A stretch of 64,000 nt of DNA, taken from positions 1 to 64,000 of the forward strand of contig NZ_BBJU01000003.1 in assembly GCF_000739935.1 (NCBI RefSeq), written 5' to 3'. The notes under the pieces were generated by a model. It made no database searches, was not told the origin of the DNA, and saw only the letters and a list, made by a program, of their open reading frames with translations. Shown here piece after piece: positions 25,864 through 34,668 of the stretch. Position numbers and translations under genes: made by a program. Source of the DNA: Agrobacterium rubi TR3 = NBRC 13261. GTDB taxonomy: Bacteria; Pseudomonadota; Alphaproteobacteria; Rhizobiales; Rhizobiaceae. Position 1 is the stretch's first letter. Every line of letters starts with the position of its first letter.

Positions 25864-26900
25864 GCGACGCGGCAAGGCTGATTTCTTCGGAAAAGCGCGG
25901 CGAGGATATCGATACGACGCTGCGCCCGCAGACGCTGGATGACTTTACCGGTCAGGCGGAGGCGCGCGCCAACCTCAAGATTTTCATCGAGGCGGCGAAG
26001 AACCGAGGCGAGGCGCTGGACCATGTGCTGTTCGTGGGCCCGCCCGGCCTTGGCAAGACGACGCTGGCGCAGATCATGGCCAAGGAACTCGGCGTCAACT
26101 TCAAGTCCACCTCCGGACCCGTCATTGCCAAGGCGGGTGATCTTGCAGCGTTGCTCACCAATCTGGAAGAGCGGGACGTTCTGTTTATCGACGAAATCCA
26201 TCGGTTAAGCCCTGCCGTGGAGGAAATCCTCTATCCCGCGATGGAAGATTTTCAGCTTGATTTGATCATTGGCGAAGGGCCAGCCGCGCGGTCTGTGAAG
26301 ATCGATTTGTCCAAATTCACGCTGGTCGCCGCCACCACGCGTCTCGGGCTTTTGACGAACCCTTTGCGGGATCGCTTCGGCATTCCCGTTCGCTTGTCTT
26401 TCTACACCGTCGAGGAGCTGGAGCTCATCGTGCGTCGTGGGGCGCGCATTATGGGATTGCCGATGACGGAGGAGGGCGCGCGCGAGATCGCGCGTCGTTC
26501 GCGTGGCACGCCGCGCATTGCCGGGCGGCTCTTGCGACGGGTGCGGGACTTTGCGGAGGTAGCGCGGGCGGAATCGGTCACACGTCAGATTGCCGATGAG
26601 GCGCTGACGCGGCTGCTGGTGGACAATATGGGCCTCGACCAGTTGGACATGCGCTATCTCACGATGATTGCGGTGAATTTCGGCGGCGGGCCCGTCGGCA
26701 TCGAAACCATCGCGGCTGGTTTGTCGGAACCGCGTGATGCCATCGAGGATATCATCGAGCCCTATATGATCCAGCAGGGTTTCATTCAGCGCACCCCACG
26801 CGGACGTATTTTGACCGCAACGGCGTGGAAACATCTGGGCATGCAGCCGCCAAAAGACATCGAAGCGGCACAGTTTCGCATGACGCTCGAGGACGACTGA
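25860..26900 (+). CDS. ruvB: Holliday junction helicase ATPase RuvB
   Basis: A 346-residue AAA+ motor that drives branch migration. Walker A GPPGLGKT is near residue 60, Walker [10 protein letters not shown] near 108, the sensor region [10 protein letters not shown] near 155, and the C-terminal winged-helix domain ends in [14 protein letters not shown]. The start codon overlaps the stop of the embedded toxin gene, so ruvB translation depends on ribosomes finishing vapC or on a weak internal site. Confidence 0.96.
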   Translation: MSDAARLISSEKRGEDIDTTLRPQTLDDFTGQAEARANLKIFIEAAKNRGEALDHVLFVGPPGLGKTTLAQIMAKELGVNFKSTSGPVIAKAGDLAALLTNLEERDVLFIDEIHRLSPAVEEILYPAMEDFQLDLIIGEGPAARSVKIDLSKFTLVAATTRLGLLTNPLRDRFGIPVRLSFYTVEELELIVRRGARIMGLPMTEEGAREIARRSRGTPRIAGRLLRRVRDFAEVARAESVTRQIADEALTRLLVDNMGLDQLDMRYLTMIAVNFGGGPVGIETIAAGLSEPRDAIEDIIEPYMIQQGFIQRTPRGRILTATAWKHLGMQPPKDIEAAQFRMTLEDD

Positions 26901-26902
26901 TC

Positions 26903-27796
26903 GTGATCACCCGCCGCGCATTGCTCAAGACCGCTGCGACGATGGCGGCGGGGCTGGTCTCTCTTGGCGCCTATGCGGGCGGCATCGAGCCTTTGGCGCG
27001 ACTTTCGACTACACGGTATCGCATCAATTCGCCTGGCTGGCCCAAGGGGCAAAGCTTGCGTATCGTGGCGCTTGCGGATTTTCATGCGTGCGAGCCGTGG
27101 ATGCCCGCCGAGCGGATCGCCAGGATTTGCGATTATGCCAACACGCTGGGTGGCGATGTCATGCTGCTACTGGGCGATTACATGTCCGGAATGAAACTGG
27201 TGACGGGCGTCGTTCCGCCGGAAGATTGGGCCAAGGCTCTCTCGGGATTGAAGGCACCGCAAGGGGTACACGCCGTGTGTGGTAACCACGATTGGTGGCA
27301 GGACCCGGAAGCACAGCGTTTGCGGCTGAAGGAAACCATCGCGCATCGGGCGTTACGATCCGTCGGTATTCAGGTGCATTCGAACCAGGCTGTCCGCTGC
27401 GGTCCCGATATACAGCCGTTCTGGATTGCGGGAGTGGAAGACCAGTGGGCCTATCTGACTGGACGCCGAACGACGGGTCTCGATGATCTCCCCGGCACGC
27501 TTGCGCAGGTCACGGATGATGCGCCTGTCATTCTGCTGGCGCATGAGCCGGATATTTTCGTGTCGGTTCCGGAGCGTGTCTCGCTGACCTTGTCGGGGCA
27601 CACCCATGGCGGTCAGGTCAATCTGTTCGGCTGGCGTCCGGCCGTGCCATCTCGCTTCGGGGAACGTTTCGTCTATGGCCATGTGGTCGAGGAGAACAGA
27701 CATCTGGTGGTGTCCGGCGGTCTTGGATGCTCCATTGCTCCGGTCCGTTTTCTGTCGCCCCCAGAGGTGGTGGTGATCGATCTGGGCGAGGCTTAA
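26903..27796 (+). CDS. Exported metallophosphoesterase with twin-arginine-like signal
   Basis: A 297-residue calcineurin-type phosphoesterase, YaeI-like. The N-terminus ITRRALLKTAATMAAGLVSLGAYA carries a twin-arginine-type signal, so the folded, metal-loaded enzyme may be exported. Metal ligands are in LADFHACEPWM, LLGDYMSG, CGNHDWW, LLAHEPD and LSGHTHGGQ. GTG 26903 begins two bases after the ruvB stop codon, so it is cotranscribed with ruvB. The substrate is unknown; YaeI-type relatives act on lipid A precursors such as UDP-diacylglucosamine. Confidence 0.85.
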   Translation: MITRRALLKTAATMAAGLVSLGAYAGGIEPLARLSTTRYRINSPGWPKGQSLRIVALADFHACEPWMPAERIARICDYANTLGGDVMLLLGDYMSGMKLVTGVVPPEDWAKALSGLKAPQGVHAVCGNHDWWQDPEAQRLRLKETIAHRALRSVGIQVHSNQAVRCGPDIQPFWIAGVEDQWAYLTGRRTTGLDDLPGTLAQVTDDAPVILLAHEPDIFVSVPERVSLTLSGHTHGGQVNLFGWRPAVPSRFGERFVYGHVVEENRHLVVSGGLGCSIAPVRFLSPPEVVVIDLGEA

Positions 27797-27846
27797 GGAA
27801 CCATTCACAGCTCTGACCATTCCCGTTTTTTGGCAAGGAGCGCAGG

Positions 27847-28065
27847 ATGACGAAGTTTCGCAAGGGTACCAAGGTGCAATGGAAATGGGGTTCTGGCAAA
27901 GGCGAGGGCAAGGTCGCCGAAAGTTTCACTGAGGACGTAGAGCGCAAGATTGCGGGCTCCGTCATCAAGCGCAAGGCTAGCGAGGAAGAGCCCGCCTATC
28001 TCATCGAGCAGGAAGACGGCGGCGAGGTCTTGAAAAGCCATTCGGAACTGGAAAAAGCCAGTTGA
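27847..28065 (+). CDS. DUF2945 (hypervirulence-associated Tudor-like) protein
   Basis: A 72-residue protein, KFRKGTKVQWKWGSGKGEGKVAE..., matching the DUF2945 family of small SH3/Tudor-like domains. The usual ending, in which a lysine-rich segment is followed by PAYLIEQEDGGEVLKSHSELEK, is intact. Function unknown despite the family name. AAGGAG precedes the ATG. Confidence 0.85.
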   Translation: MTKFRKGTKVQWKWGSGKGEGKVAESFTEDVERKIAGSVIKRKASEEEPAYLIEQEDGGEVLKSHSELEKAS

Positions 28066-28120
28066 TCTTTTAAAGATGACTGCTCTTTCCGTTCCGACAA
28101 CAGACGTGAGTGAGAGAGCC

Positions 28121-28702
28121 ATGAGCTACGATCCGTGCCGCGTGTTCAGAAAACTGGCGCGCAACAATCGGCTGGCAAATATAAGACTTCACACCGCCTG
28201 CGGTCTGCTCTCGCAGGAGGAATTCGTCGCTCCCCGAACCAGTTTCTTTTCGACGATCCGCGCGACGCTGAATCATATCTATCTGGTCGATCTGTTTTAT
28301 TTGGATGCCCTGAAGGGCGGCACGTTGGGATATGCCGCGTTTGCTCAGGAAGAGCCTTTCGGCGACATACCTGCTTTGCGGGATGAGCAAGCGCAGTTGG
28401 ACGAGGACCTCATCGCTTTTGTGGATATGTTGAAGCCGGACGATTTAGCCGCGACCGTGCGAGTGCATCGGGCAGAGCGAATACAGCAAGACCGTTGCGA
28501 CGATATTCTCACACATCTCTTCCAGCATCAGACGCATCATCGCGGCCAAGTACACGCGATGCTGTCCGGCACCTCCGTTAAACCACCGCAACTGGACGAA
28601 TTTATCGTTGGCGATGATGCGGGGGTTCGCAAAGTGGAGCTGGACGCGCTAGGCTGGTCGGAACGTGACCTCATGTTCCCGGAAGACAAAACATATGACT
28701 GA
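28121..28702 (+). CDS. DinB-family protein
   Basis: A 193-residue four-helix-bundle protein of the DinB/YfiT family. The three metal-binding histidines are visible in TLNHIYLVDLFY and HLFQHQTHHRGQVHAML. Members are metal-dependent and several act as thiol transferases; the substrate here is unknown. ATG 28121 follows GAGAGAGCC. The end overlaps the following NUDIX gene by eight bases. Confidence 0.85.
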   Translation: MSYDPCRVFRKLARNNRLANIRLHTACGLLSQEEFVAPRTSFFSTIRATLNHIYLVDLFYLDALKGGTLGYAAFAQEEPFGDIPALRDEQAQLDEDLIAFVDMLKPDDLAATVRVHRAERIQQDRCDDILTHLFQHQTHHRGQVHAMLSGTSVKPPQLDEFIVGDDAGVRKVELDALGWSERDLMFPEDKTYD

Positions 28703-29207
28703 AGACACCCGCATCCGCATGAAATTCAAACCCAAGCGCATTTTCCAGATGCGTGTGGCAGGCATCGCGTTTCGCGATGGCCATGTGCTGGTACACCGGG
28801 CAACGCATGAAAAATTCTGGAGCTTTCCCGGCGGTCGTGCCGAAATGGGCGAGCAGTCGCAGGAAACGTTGGCGCGGGAAATGGTGGAAGAACTTGGCGT
28901 CGAGGCTAAAGTCGGGCGGTTGCTTTGGGTGGTGGAGAACTTCTTCCATTACGAGGGCAAGGACTGGCACGAGCTTGGTTTTTACTACTTGATGGAATTG
29001 CCCGAGACGTTTCCTTTCCACGAAGAAAACATCGTCCACCGCATGCAGGATGGCAAGCATCCTCTGGAATTCCGCTGGGCAAGAGCGACCACGCAAGCCT
29101 TGACGCAGTTGGATATTCCACCGTATTTCATCGCGGGTGAGATCGAAAATTTACCCTCTACCGTCCAGCACGTTGTTTGGGATGATCGCAATCTGGATGA
29201 CAAATGA
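28695..29207 (+). CDS. NUDIX hydrolase
   Basis: A 170-residue pyrophosphatase-type protein. The full Nudix box is present: GGRAEMGEQSQ followed by ETLAREMVEELGV, near residues 48–71, with its REMVEE metal-binding core. The family hydrolyses nucleoside diphosphates linked to other groups; no specificity determinant is recognised. It overlaps the DinB-family gene by eight bases, so the two are probably coexpressed. Confidence 0.9.
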   Translation: MTEDTRIRMKFKPKRIFQMRVAGIAFRDGHVLVHRATHEKFWSFPGGRAEMGEQSQETLAREMVEELGVEAKVGRLLWVVENFFHYEGKDWHELGFYYLMELPETFPFHEENIVHRMQDGKHPLEFRWARATTQALTQLDIPPYFIAGEIENLPSTVQHVVWDDRNLDDK

Positions 29208-29269
29208 GGGGGTGGGGGGGTGGTTCTCCCGCCGTGTCTAAAGCAGAAAACTTCTCCAAGGACCTTCGC

Positions 29270-29710
29270 ATGACTGACCTCACCGTATCACTCTCCGGCG
29301 AACTGATCGAACACGGCCACCGGCTGACCCAGCGGGTCTACTACGAAGACACCGATTTCTCCGGCCTCGTGTATCACGCCCGCTATCTGCATTTTCTCGA
29401 GCGTGGCCGCACCGATTATCTGCGGTGCCTCGGCTGTGAACAGAGCGCTTTGCTGACGGCGGATGACGAGGGGTTGGTGTTCGTGGTCCATCGCATGGAA
29501 ATCGACTTCAAGTCACCGGCGCGGATGGACGATGTGTTGACCATCACCACGCTGACAGAGAAAGCCGGTGGGGCCAAGATGGTGCTCAACCAGGAGATAC
29601 GGCGCGGAGAAACACTGCTGGTTGCCGCCAAAGTGATTATTGCCGTGATCAATGCCAAGGGAAGACCGCGGCGGTTGCCGGATACGATTGCAGAGAAATT
29701 TCTGAAGTAA
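29270..29710 (+). CDS. ybgC: Tol-Pal-associated acyl-CoA thioesterase YbgC
   Basis: A 146-residue hot-dog-fold thioesterase. The signature RVYYEDTDFSGLVYHARYLHFLERGRTD near residues 21–48 carries the catalytic Asp (EDTD). YbgC hydrolyses acyl-CoA or acyl-carrier protein thioesters at the inner membrane and is almost always the first gene of tol-pal clusters. Here a 260-base gap with its own regulatory sites separates it from tolQ. ATG 29270 follows AAGGACC. Confidence 0.93.
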   Translation: MTDLTVSLSGELIEHGHRLTQRVYYEDTDFSGLVYHARYLHFLERGRTDYLRCLGCEQSALLTADDEGLVFVVHRMEIDFKSPARMDDVLTITTLTEKAGGAKMVLNQEIRRGETLLVAAKVIIAVINAKGRPRRLPDTIAEKFLK

Positions 29711-29762
29711 GAAATTGCAAATCCAACGATCACGGCAGAAGTGTCGATTTCGTAACACTCTC

Positions 29763-29791
29763 TTAACCATAATGTAGTCTACCTTAACCAT
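29763..29791 (+). promoter_or_regulatory. Two CtrA-type half-sites upstream of tolQ
   Basis: TTAACCAT at 29763–29770 and again at 29784–29791, start points 21 bases apart (two helical turns), 180–210 bases upstream of the tolQ start codon. TTAACCAT is the half-site form of the CtrA consensus. Confidence 0.45.
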
Positions 29792-29811
29792 TCGGTATTT
29801 GTGCGCCGCAC

Positions 29812-29846
29812 GCCTTCCTTTTACCAAATTTACGGTCAAGGAAGGC
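29812..29846 (+). other. Hairpin in the tolQ leader
   Basis: GCCTTCCTT and AAGGAAGGC, perfect nine-base arms with a 17-base loop. No T-run follows, so it is not a plain terminator; it may be an mRNA-stabilising or regulatory hairpin. Confidence 0.5.
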
Positions 29847-29925
29847 TAAATGGTAATATCGGGGCACGGCTCATGGGGTTTTCGGCAGTCGCTGAAGGAC
29901 TTCAAACGTTGATGCGCGTTTAAAT

Positions 29926-29946
29926 CGCCCGGTCATGCACCGGGCG
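29926..29946 (+). other. GC-rich hairpin immediately before tolQ
   Basis: CGCCCGG-tcatgca-CCGGGCG followed by TTTGG, ending 24 bases before the tolQ start codon. It may be a weak terminator or attenuator-like element, or an element controlling access to the ribosome-binding site; GGGGATTGG is the only purine-rich tract between it and the ATG. Confidence 0.5.
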
Positions 29947-29970
29947 TTTGGATTCGGGGATTGGATTTTT

Positions 29971-30690
29971 ATGGAACAGGCAGGTTTGGCCGCAGCAACG
30001 CACGACGTAAGTCTTTGGGCGCTGTTCATGCAGGCGGGTCTCATCGTCAAGCTGGTTATGATCGGCCTCATCGCCGCGTCTGTCTGGACATGGGCCATCG
30101 TCATCGACAAATATGTGTCCTTTGGCAAGGCAAAGCGCCAGTTCGACCAGTTCGAGCAGGTGTTCTGGTCGGGCCAGTCGCTGGAAGAACTTTACCGGAC
30201 ACTGGCAGAGCGCCAGAACACCGGTCTTGCGGCCATCTTCGTGGCCGCCATGCGCGAATGGAAGAAGTCCTTCGAGCGCGGTGCACGGTCTCCAATCGGT
30301 CTTCAGATGCGTATCGACCGCGCCATGGACGTGACCATGGCGCGTGAAGGCGAAACCTTCGAAGCGCGTCTCGGTTCGCTAGCCACGATCGGTTCGGCGG
30401 GTCCGTTCATCGGTCTGTTCGGTACGGTTATCGGTATCATGACCTCGTTCCAGGCGATTGCCGGTTCCAAGTCCACCAACCTTGCGGTTGTGGCCCCCGG
30501 TATCGCCGAAGCGCTTCTGGCGACGGCCATTGGTCTGGTTGCCGCTATTCCGGCGGTTATCGCTTACAACAAATTCACAGGCGATGCAGGCAAGCTCTCT
30601 GCGCGCATGGAAGGCTTTGCGGACGAGTTCTCCGCCATCCTTTCGCGCCAGATCGACGAGAAGCTGCAGACACGCCAGGCCGCGCAGTAA
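29971..30690 (+). CDS. tolQ: Tol-Pal proton channel subunit TolQ
   Basis: A 239-residue inner-membrane protein with three helices (about 24–46, 140–165 and 180–205), homologous to ExbB and MotA. The segment GPFIGLFGTVIGIMTSFQAI and the following APGIAEALLATAIGLVAAIP are the conserved channel helices. With TolR it uses the proton gradient to energise TolA and support outer-membrane constriction. ATG 29971 precedes MEQAGLAAATHDVSLWALF. First gene of tolQRAB. Confidence 0.95.
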   Translation: MEQAGLAAATHDVSLWALFMQAGLIVKLVMIGLIAASVWTWAIVIDKYVSFGKAKRQFDQFEQVFWSGQSLEELYRTLAERQNTGLAAIFVAAMREWKKSFERGARSPIGLQMRIDRAMDVTMAREGETFEARLGSLATIGSAGPFIGLFGTVIGIMTSFQAIAGSKSTNLAVVAPGIAEALLATAIGLVAAIPAVIAYNKFTGDAGKLSARMEGFADEFSAILSRQIDEKLQTRQAAQ

Positions 30691-30719
30691 CCGCGTAACC
30701 GAGCGAGTGGAGTAACACG

Positions 30720-31181
30720 ATGGGTATGTCAGCAGGCGGTGGTGGCGGTGGGTCCGGTGGACGCCGTGGCCGAGGCCGGGGACGCCGCAAAGGTGGCGCG
30801 ATCAGCGAAATCAACGTGACGCCGCTCGTCGACGTCATGTTGGTGCTGCTCATCATCTTCATGGTGGCGGCACCGATGATGACGGTCGGCGTGCCTGTCG
30901 ATCTGCCGCAGACATCTGCCAATGCGCTGAACTCCGATACGCAGCCAATTACGATTTCGGTGAATGCAGACGGCGTCATCCATTTGCAGGAAACGCCGAT
31001 CCAGGCGGCGGAAGTGGCCGACAAATTGCAGGCTATTTCGACGACCGGCTATAATGAGCGCATTTTCGTGCGTGCGGACTCCGTTGCCGCCTATGGCATC
31101 GTGGCCGATGTCATGGCGCGCATTCAGGCTGCGGGATTCAAGAATATCGGCCTTGTGACACAACAGAAACAGGACAATTGA
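30720..31181 (+). CDS. tolR: Tol-Pal proton channel subunit TolR
   Basis: A 153-residue protein with one membrane helix (VDVMLVLLIIFMVAAPMM, about residues 38–55) carrying the proton-binding Asp in TPLVDVMLVLL, and a periplasmic domain ending in VTQQKQDN. The first 30 residues are unusual: a glycine run then RRGRGRGRRKGG, a strongly basic, flexible cytosolic tail. A second ATG at 30726 would remove only two residues. It lies 29 bases after tolQ. Confidence 0.95.
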   Translation: MGMSAGGGGGGSGGRRGRGRGRRKGGAISEINVTPLVDVMLVLLIIFMVAAPMMTVGVPVDLPQTSANALNSDTQPITISVNADGVIHLQETPIQAAEVADKLQAISTTGYNERIFVRADSVAAYGIVADVMARIQAAGFKNIGLVTQQKQDN

Positions 31182-31188
31182 TCTAGGT

Positions 31189-32373
31189 ATGAAGGGCAGC
31201 GTCACCACATCTGCGATTGTGCACGCCTCGCTGCTGGCCTTTGCCCTCGTGTCTCTGGGCTCGCCAGCGCCGCTCGAGGTGTCTCAGGCCGAGTCGATGC
31301 CCGTCGATCTCGTGTCTGTTGAAGAGATGACGCAGATCCAGCAGGGCGACAAGACCGCGCCCAAGGCCGAGAAGTCAGCCCCGGTGCCGACCACGCGTCC
31401 CGATATCGTGCCTGACGCCCAGAATACCGGCAACAACACGGCCGATCTCGACGCGCCGCCGACGCCGACCACCAAGCCCAACAACAATGACAGTGCTGCC
31501 GCTCCTCCCAAGCAGGAAAAGCCCGCGCCGGTTACGGACACCAAGCCGAACGATGTGAAAGACATCGTCAAGGAAGAGACATCCGCGCCCAAGCCGATGG
31601 AAACCGCGTCGCTTCCTATTCCGAAGCCCGAAATAGCGACACCACCGACGCCGACACAGCCACCAGCGCAGCAACAGGCGCAGGAACCACCGCCGCAAAA
31701 TCAAGAGCCGGCGGAAATTCCGGTGCCGCCGAATGTGCCGCGCCCCAATTCCCGTCCGCAGCCGCCTGAGCCGAAGCCGGAGCCGCCCAAGCAGGCAGAG
31801 CAGAAGCCAGCTGAGACGAAACCTGCCGAAAAACCAGCGGAAAAGAAGCCGGACCAGGCCAAGTCGACCGAGAAGCCAACCGACAAGAAACCCGCAGATC
31901 GCAAGCAGGAAACGGCAAAGTCCGCATCCTCGCAGGCCAGCGAGTTCAATGCGGACGAGATTTCCAAGCTGCTGAACAAGCAGGCACCATCCGGTGGCGG
32001 CGCGAAACGGTCGACTGAAACCGCATCGCTTGGCGGCAAGAAGACGATTGGTACCGGCCTGAGCGCCAGCGAAATCGACAATGTCAGAGGCCAGATCGAA
32101 GGCAACTGGAACATGCCCGGCGGTTTGACCGGCGTCTCCGAGGTGCGGGTGGTCGTTCGCGTATCGCTGGATCAGAACGGCAATATCGTCGGCCAGCCCG
32201 AAGTTACCGCGACAGGTGGCCCGGATGGAACACGTCGCGCCGTCGAAGGCAGTGCGCGTCGTGCGATCTTCAGGTCTCAACCCCTGAAAAACCTGCCACC
32301 CGATAAATACGAAGGCGAAAAGGGATGGAATACGATGGTCCTGAACTTCGACCCATCCGAGTTTGCGACTTAA
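31189..32373 (+). CDS. tolA: Periplasm-spanning Tol protein TolA
   Basis: A 394-residue TonB-like protein. A single N-terminal helix (ASLLAFALVSLGSPAPL) anchors it in the inner membrane. Residues about 60–260 are a proline-, lysine- and glutamate-rich spacer (many PKPE, KPAEKP and TTKP repeats) able to cross the periplasm, and the C-terminal 110 residues form the TonB/TolA domain (VRGQIEGNWNMPGG ... VRVSLDQNGNIV) that contacts TolB and Pal. It begins seven bases after tolR. Confidence 0.92.
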   Translation: MKGSVTTSAIVHASLLAFALVSLGSPAPLEVSQAESMPVDLVSVEEMTQIQQGDKTAPKAEKSAPVPTTRPDIVPDAQNTGNNTADLDAPPTPTTKPNNNDSAAAPPKQEKPAPVTDTKPNDVKDIVKEETSAPKPMETASLPIPKPEIATPPTPTQPPAQQQAQEPPPQNQEPAEIPVPPNVPRPNSRPQPPEPKPEPPKQAEQKPAETKPAEKPAEKKPDQAKSTEKPTDKKPADRKQETAKSASSQASEFNADEISKLLNKQAPSGGGAKRSTETASLGGKKTIGTGLSASEIDNVRGQIEGNWNMPGGLTGVSEVRVVVRVSLDQNGNIVGQPEVTATGGPDGTRRAVEGSARRAIFRSQPLKNLPPDKYEGEKGWNTMVLNFDPSEFAT

Positions 32374-32454
32374 ACCGACAGTTTTGGGACCGATGACAAC
32401 ACCCACACCCAATTCGATGTCCAATTTTTGTATGAAGCTGAAAGGCTTGTCTCA

Positions 32455-33768
32455 ATGATCAAGTTCTCTCTCCTGCGCGCGATGGTGGTTGCCTCCGGCA
32501 TGCTGCTGTCGTTCGTTGCCGTCACACCGGCCAATGCTGAAGTTCAAATCAACATCAACAAGGGCAATGTGCAGCCGTTGCCGATCGCCATCACCGACTT
32601 CATGTCGGGCGATGGTATCGGCGCGCAAGTCTCGCAGGTTATCGCGGCCGACCTTCAGCGCTCCGGGCTGTTTGCGCCCATCAACAAGAATGCGTTCATC
32701 GAAAAGATCAGCAATCCCGATCAGCAGCCGCGTTTCGAAGACTGGAAGGTCATCAACGCGCAGGCACTGGTCACGGGACGCGTCACCAAGGAGGCCGATG
32801 GTCGCCTGCGCGCCGAGTTCCGCCTGTGGGACACGTTTGCCGGTCAGCAGATGAGCGGCCAGCAGTTCTTCACCCAGCCGGAAAACTGGCGCCGTGTCGC
32901 CCATATCATCGCCGACGCGATCTATGAGCGTGTGACGGGTGAAAAGGGTTACTTCGATACCCGTGTCGTTTTCGTCTCCGAAAGCGGTCCCAAGACCGAC
33001 CGTAAGCGTGCGCTGTCGATCATGGACCAGGACGGCTTCAACGTTCGCAACCTGACCAACACCAAAGACCTCGTTCTGACGCCGCGCTTTTCGCCGAGCC
33101 GCCAGGAAGTGACCTACATGTCGTTCGAAGGTCAGCAGCCGCGCGTTTATCTGTTGCAGCTGGAAACCGGACAGCGCGAAGTGGTCGGCAACTTCCCCGG
33201 CATGACGTTCTCGCCGCGCTTTTCGCCGGATGGACAGAAGGTCATCATGAGCCTTCAGCAGGAAGGCAACGCCAACATCTATACCATGGATCTGCGGTCT
33301 CGCACCACGACGCGTCTGACGAACACCGGTGCTATCGATACTGCACCGTCATATGCGCCGGATGGCCAGCGCATCGCCTTTGAAAGCGACCGTGGCGGCC
33401 GTCAGCAGATTTACGTGATGAATGCCGATGGCTCCGGCCAAACCCGTATTTCCTTCGGCGACGGCTCCTATTCCACGCCGGTCTGGTCTCCACGCGGCGA
33501 TTTGATTGCCTTTACCAAGCAATCCGGCGGCAAATTCTCCATTGGCGTTATGAAGCCGGATGGTTCGGGCGAGCGTATTCTGACGTCGGGCTTCCACAAT
33601 GAGGGGCCGACATGGGCGCCGAATGGCCGCGTGCTGATGTTCTTCCGTCAGGCAGCCGGTTCCGGTGGCCCGCAGCTCTATTCCATCGATCTGACCGGTT
33701 ATAACGAGCAGTTGATCAAGACGCCGACATTTGCGTCCGACCCGGCTTGGTCGCCGCTTCTGGATTGA
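32455..33768 (+). CDS. tolB: Periplasmic Tol-Pal protein TolB
   Basis: A 437-residue exported protein: signal peptide to about residue 29 ([14 protein letters not shown]), an N-terminal two-layer domain ([15 protein letters not shown] ... [11 protein letters not shown]) and a six-bladed beta-propeller with repeated FSPDGQK / [16 protein letters not shown] motifs. It binds Pal at the outer membrane and TolA. ATG 32455 chosen because the signal peptide starts there and GAAAGG lies upstream. Last gene before a terminator. Confidence 0.96.
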   Translation: MIKFSLLRAMVVASGMLLSFVAVTPANAEVQININKGNVQPLPIAITDFMSGDGIGAQVSQVIAADLQRSGLFAPINKNAFIEKISNPDQQPRFEDWKVINAQALVTGRVTKEADGRLRAEFRLWDTFAGQQMSGQQFFTQPENWRRVAHIIADAIYERVTGEKGYFDTRVVFVSESGPKTDRKRALSIMDQDGFNVRNLTNTKDLVLTPRFSPSRQEVTYMSFEGQQPRVYLLQLETGQREVVGNFPGMTFSPRFSPDGQKVIMSLQQEGNANIYTMDLRSRTTTRLTNTGAIDTAPSYAPDGQRIAFESDRGGRQQIYVMNADGSGQTRISFGDGSYSTPVWSPRGDLIAFTKQSGGKFSIGVMKPDGSGERILTSGFHNEGPTWAPNGRVLMFFRQAAGSGGPQLYSIDLTGYNEQLIKTPTFASDPAWSPLLD

Positions 33769-33777
33769 TAAAGCCAT

Positions 33778-33808
33778 TATGGCGGGACGTTTGAAGCGTG
33801 CCGCCATA
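33778..33808 (+). terminator. Terminator after tolB
   Basis: TATGGCGG-g-ACG ... CGT-g-CCGCCATA hairpin followed by TTTTATAAG, so tolQRAB and pal are probably separate transcripts, with pal using its own promoter. Confidence 0.8.
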
Positions 33809-33897
33809 TTTTATAAGCATGTGATACCGGGAACTGTTTCGTCTTTTGCTGCGATGTTGTTGTGAGGGCGCAAAAAAAGTGGGACATTTCCTTTCTG

Positions 33898-33905
33898 TTA
33901 ACCAT
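33898..33905 (+). promoter_or_regulatory. CtrA-type half-site upstream of pal
   Basis: TTAACCAT, with a TTAAC repeated 24 bases further on (33922–33926), about 75–80 bases before the pal start codon. Same half-site as upstream of tolQ. Confidence 0.4.
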
Positions 33906-33979
33906 AATTGTTTGGGGGCAATTAACTGCATTCGGTTATTGTCTGGCAACGTTACTGAAATTCTAAGGAGAGACCGGCT

Positions 33980-34513
33980 ATGAGCCGTACAAACACTTCG
34001 GCACTCGGCCCGATGCAGAAAATTGCCCGTAACCCGGCCATGATCGCACTGACGCTTGCGCTTGCGCTGGCCGGTTGCGCCAACAAGAAGAACATGCCCA
34101 ACAGCGCCGGCGAGCTTGGCCTGGGTGGTGGTGCAGGTTCTGCGACGCCTGGTTCCGCACAGGACTTCACCGTCAATGTTGGCGACCGCATCTTCTTCGA
34201 TACCGATAGCACGTCGATCCGCGCCGATGCGCAGCAGACCCTGCAGCGTCAGGCACAGTGGCTGGCTCGTTATCCAAACTACGCCATCACCGTTGAAGGC
34301 CATGCCGACGAACGCGGTACCCGCGAATACAACCTTGCGCTGGGTGCACGCCGTGCAGCCGCCACCAAGGAATTCCTTGCGTCGCAGGGTGTTCCTGCAA
34401 ACCGCATGAAGACCATTTCCTACGGTAAGGAACGTCCGGTCGCCGTTTGCGACGACATTTCCTGCTGGTCGCAGAACCGTCGCGCCGTCACGGTTCTGGG
34501 CGGCGCCCGCTAA
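33980..34513 (+). CDS. pal: Peptidoglycan-associated lipoprotein Pal
   Basis: A 177-residue outer-membrane lipoprotein. The lipobox LAGC follows an N-terminal helix (MIALTLALALAGC), preceded by an unusually long cytoplasmic extension of about 20 residues. The OmpA-like domain carries FFDTDSTSIRADAQ and the peptidoglycan-binding VEGHADERGTREYNLALGARRA. It ties the outer membrane to the wall and to TolB. AAGGAGAGA lies upstream of the ATG. Confidence 0.96.
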   Translation: MSRTNTSALGPMQKIARNPAMIALTLALALAGCANKKNMPNSAGELGLGGGAGSATPGSAQDFTVNVGDRIFFDTDSTSIRADAQQTLQRQAQWLARYPNYAITVEGHADERGTREYNLALGARRAAATKEFLASQGVPANRMKTISYGKERPVAVCDDISCWSQNRRAVTVLGGAR

Positions 34514-34543
34514 CTGTATCGCGATTGTGTGATGATGATTGAG

Positions 34544-34563
34544 AGGCGGTCTTCGGGCCGCCT
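34544..34563 (+). terminator. Terminator of pal
   Basis: AGGCGG-tcttcggg-CCGCCT followed by TTCTTTTTT. Confidence 0.85.
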
Positions 34564-34668
34564 TTCTTTTTTCCATAGTTTGGCCGAACTTAAGTTGCTT
34601 TTTTACGCCAGATGGAAAAAATCCGGTTTTGCGTCGTTGGGGCGCAAATCAACCAGACAGGACGCAAC

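Noticed and set aside
31375-32424. A 349-codon antisense frame over tolA, very rich in arginine, leucine and glycine
   Set aside because: Composition is the reverse complement of the Pro/Lys/Glu-rich TolA spacer.
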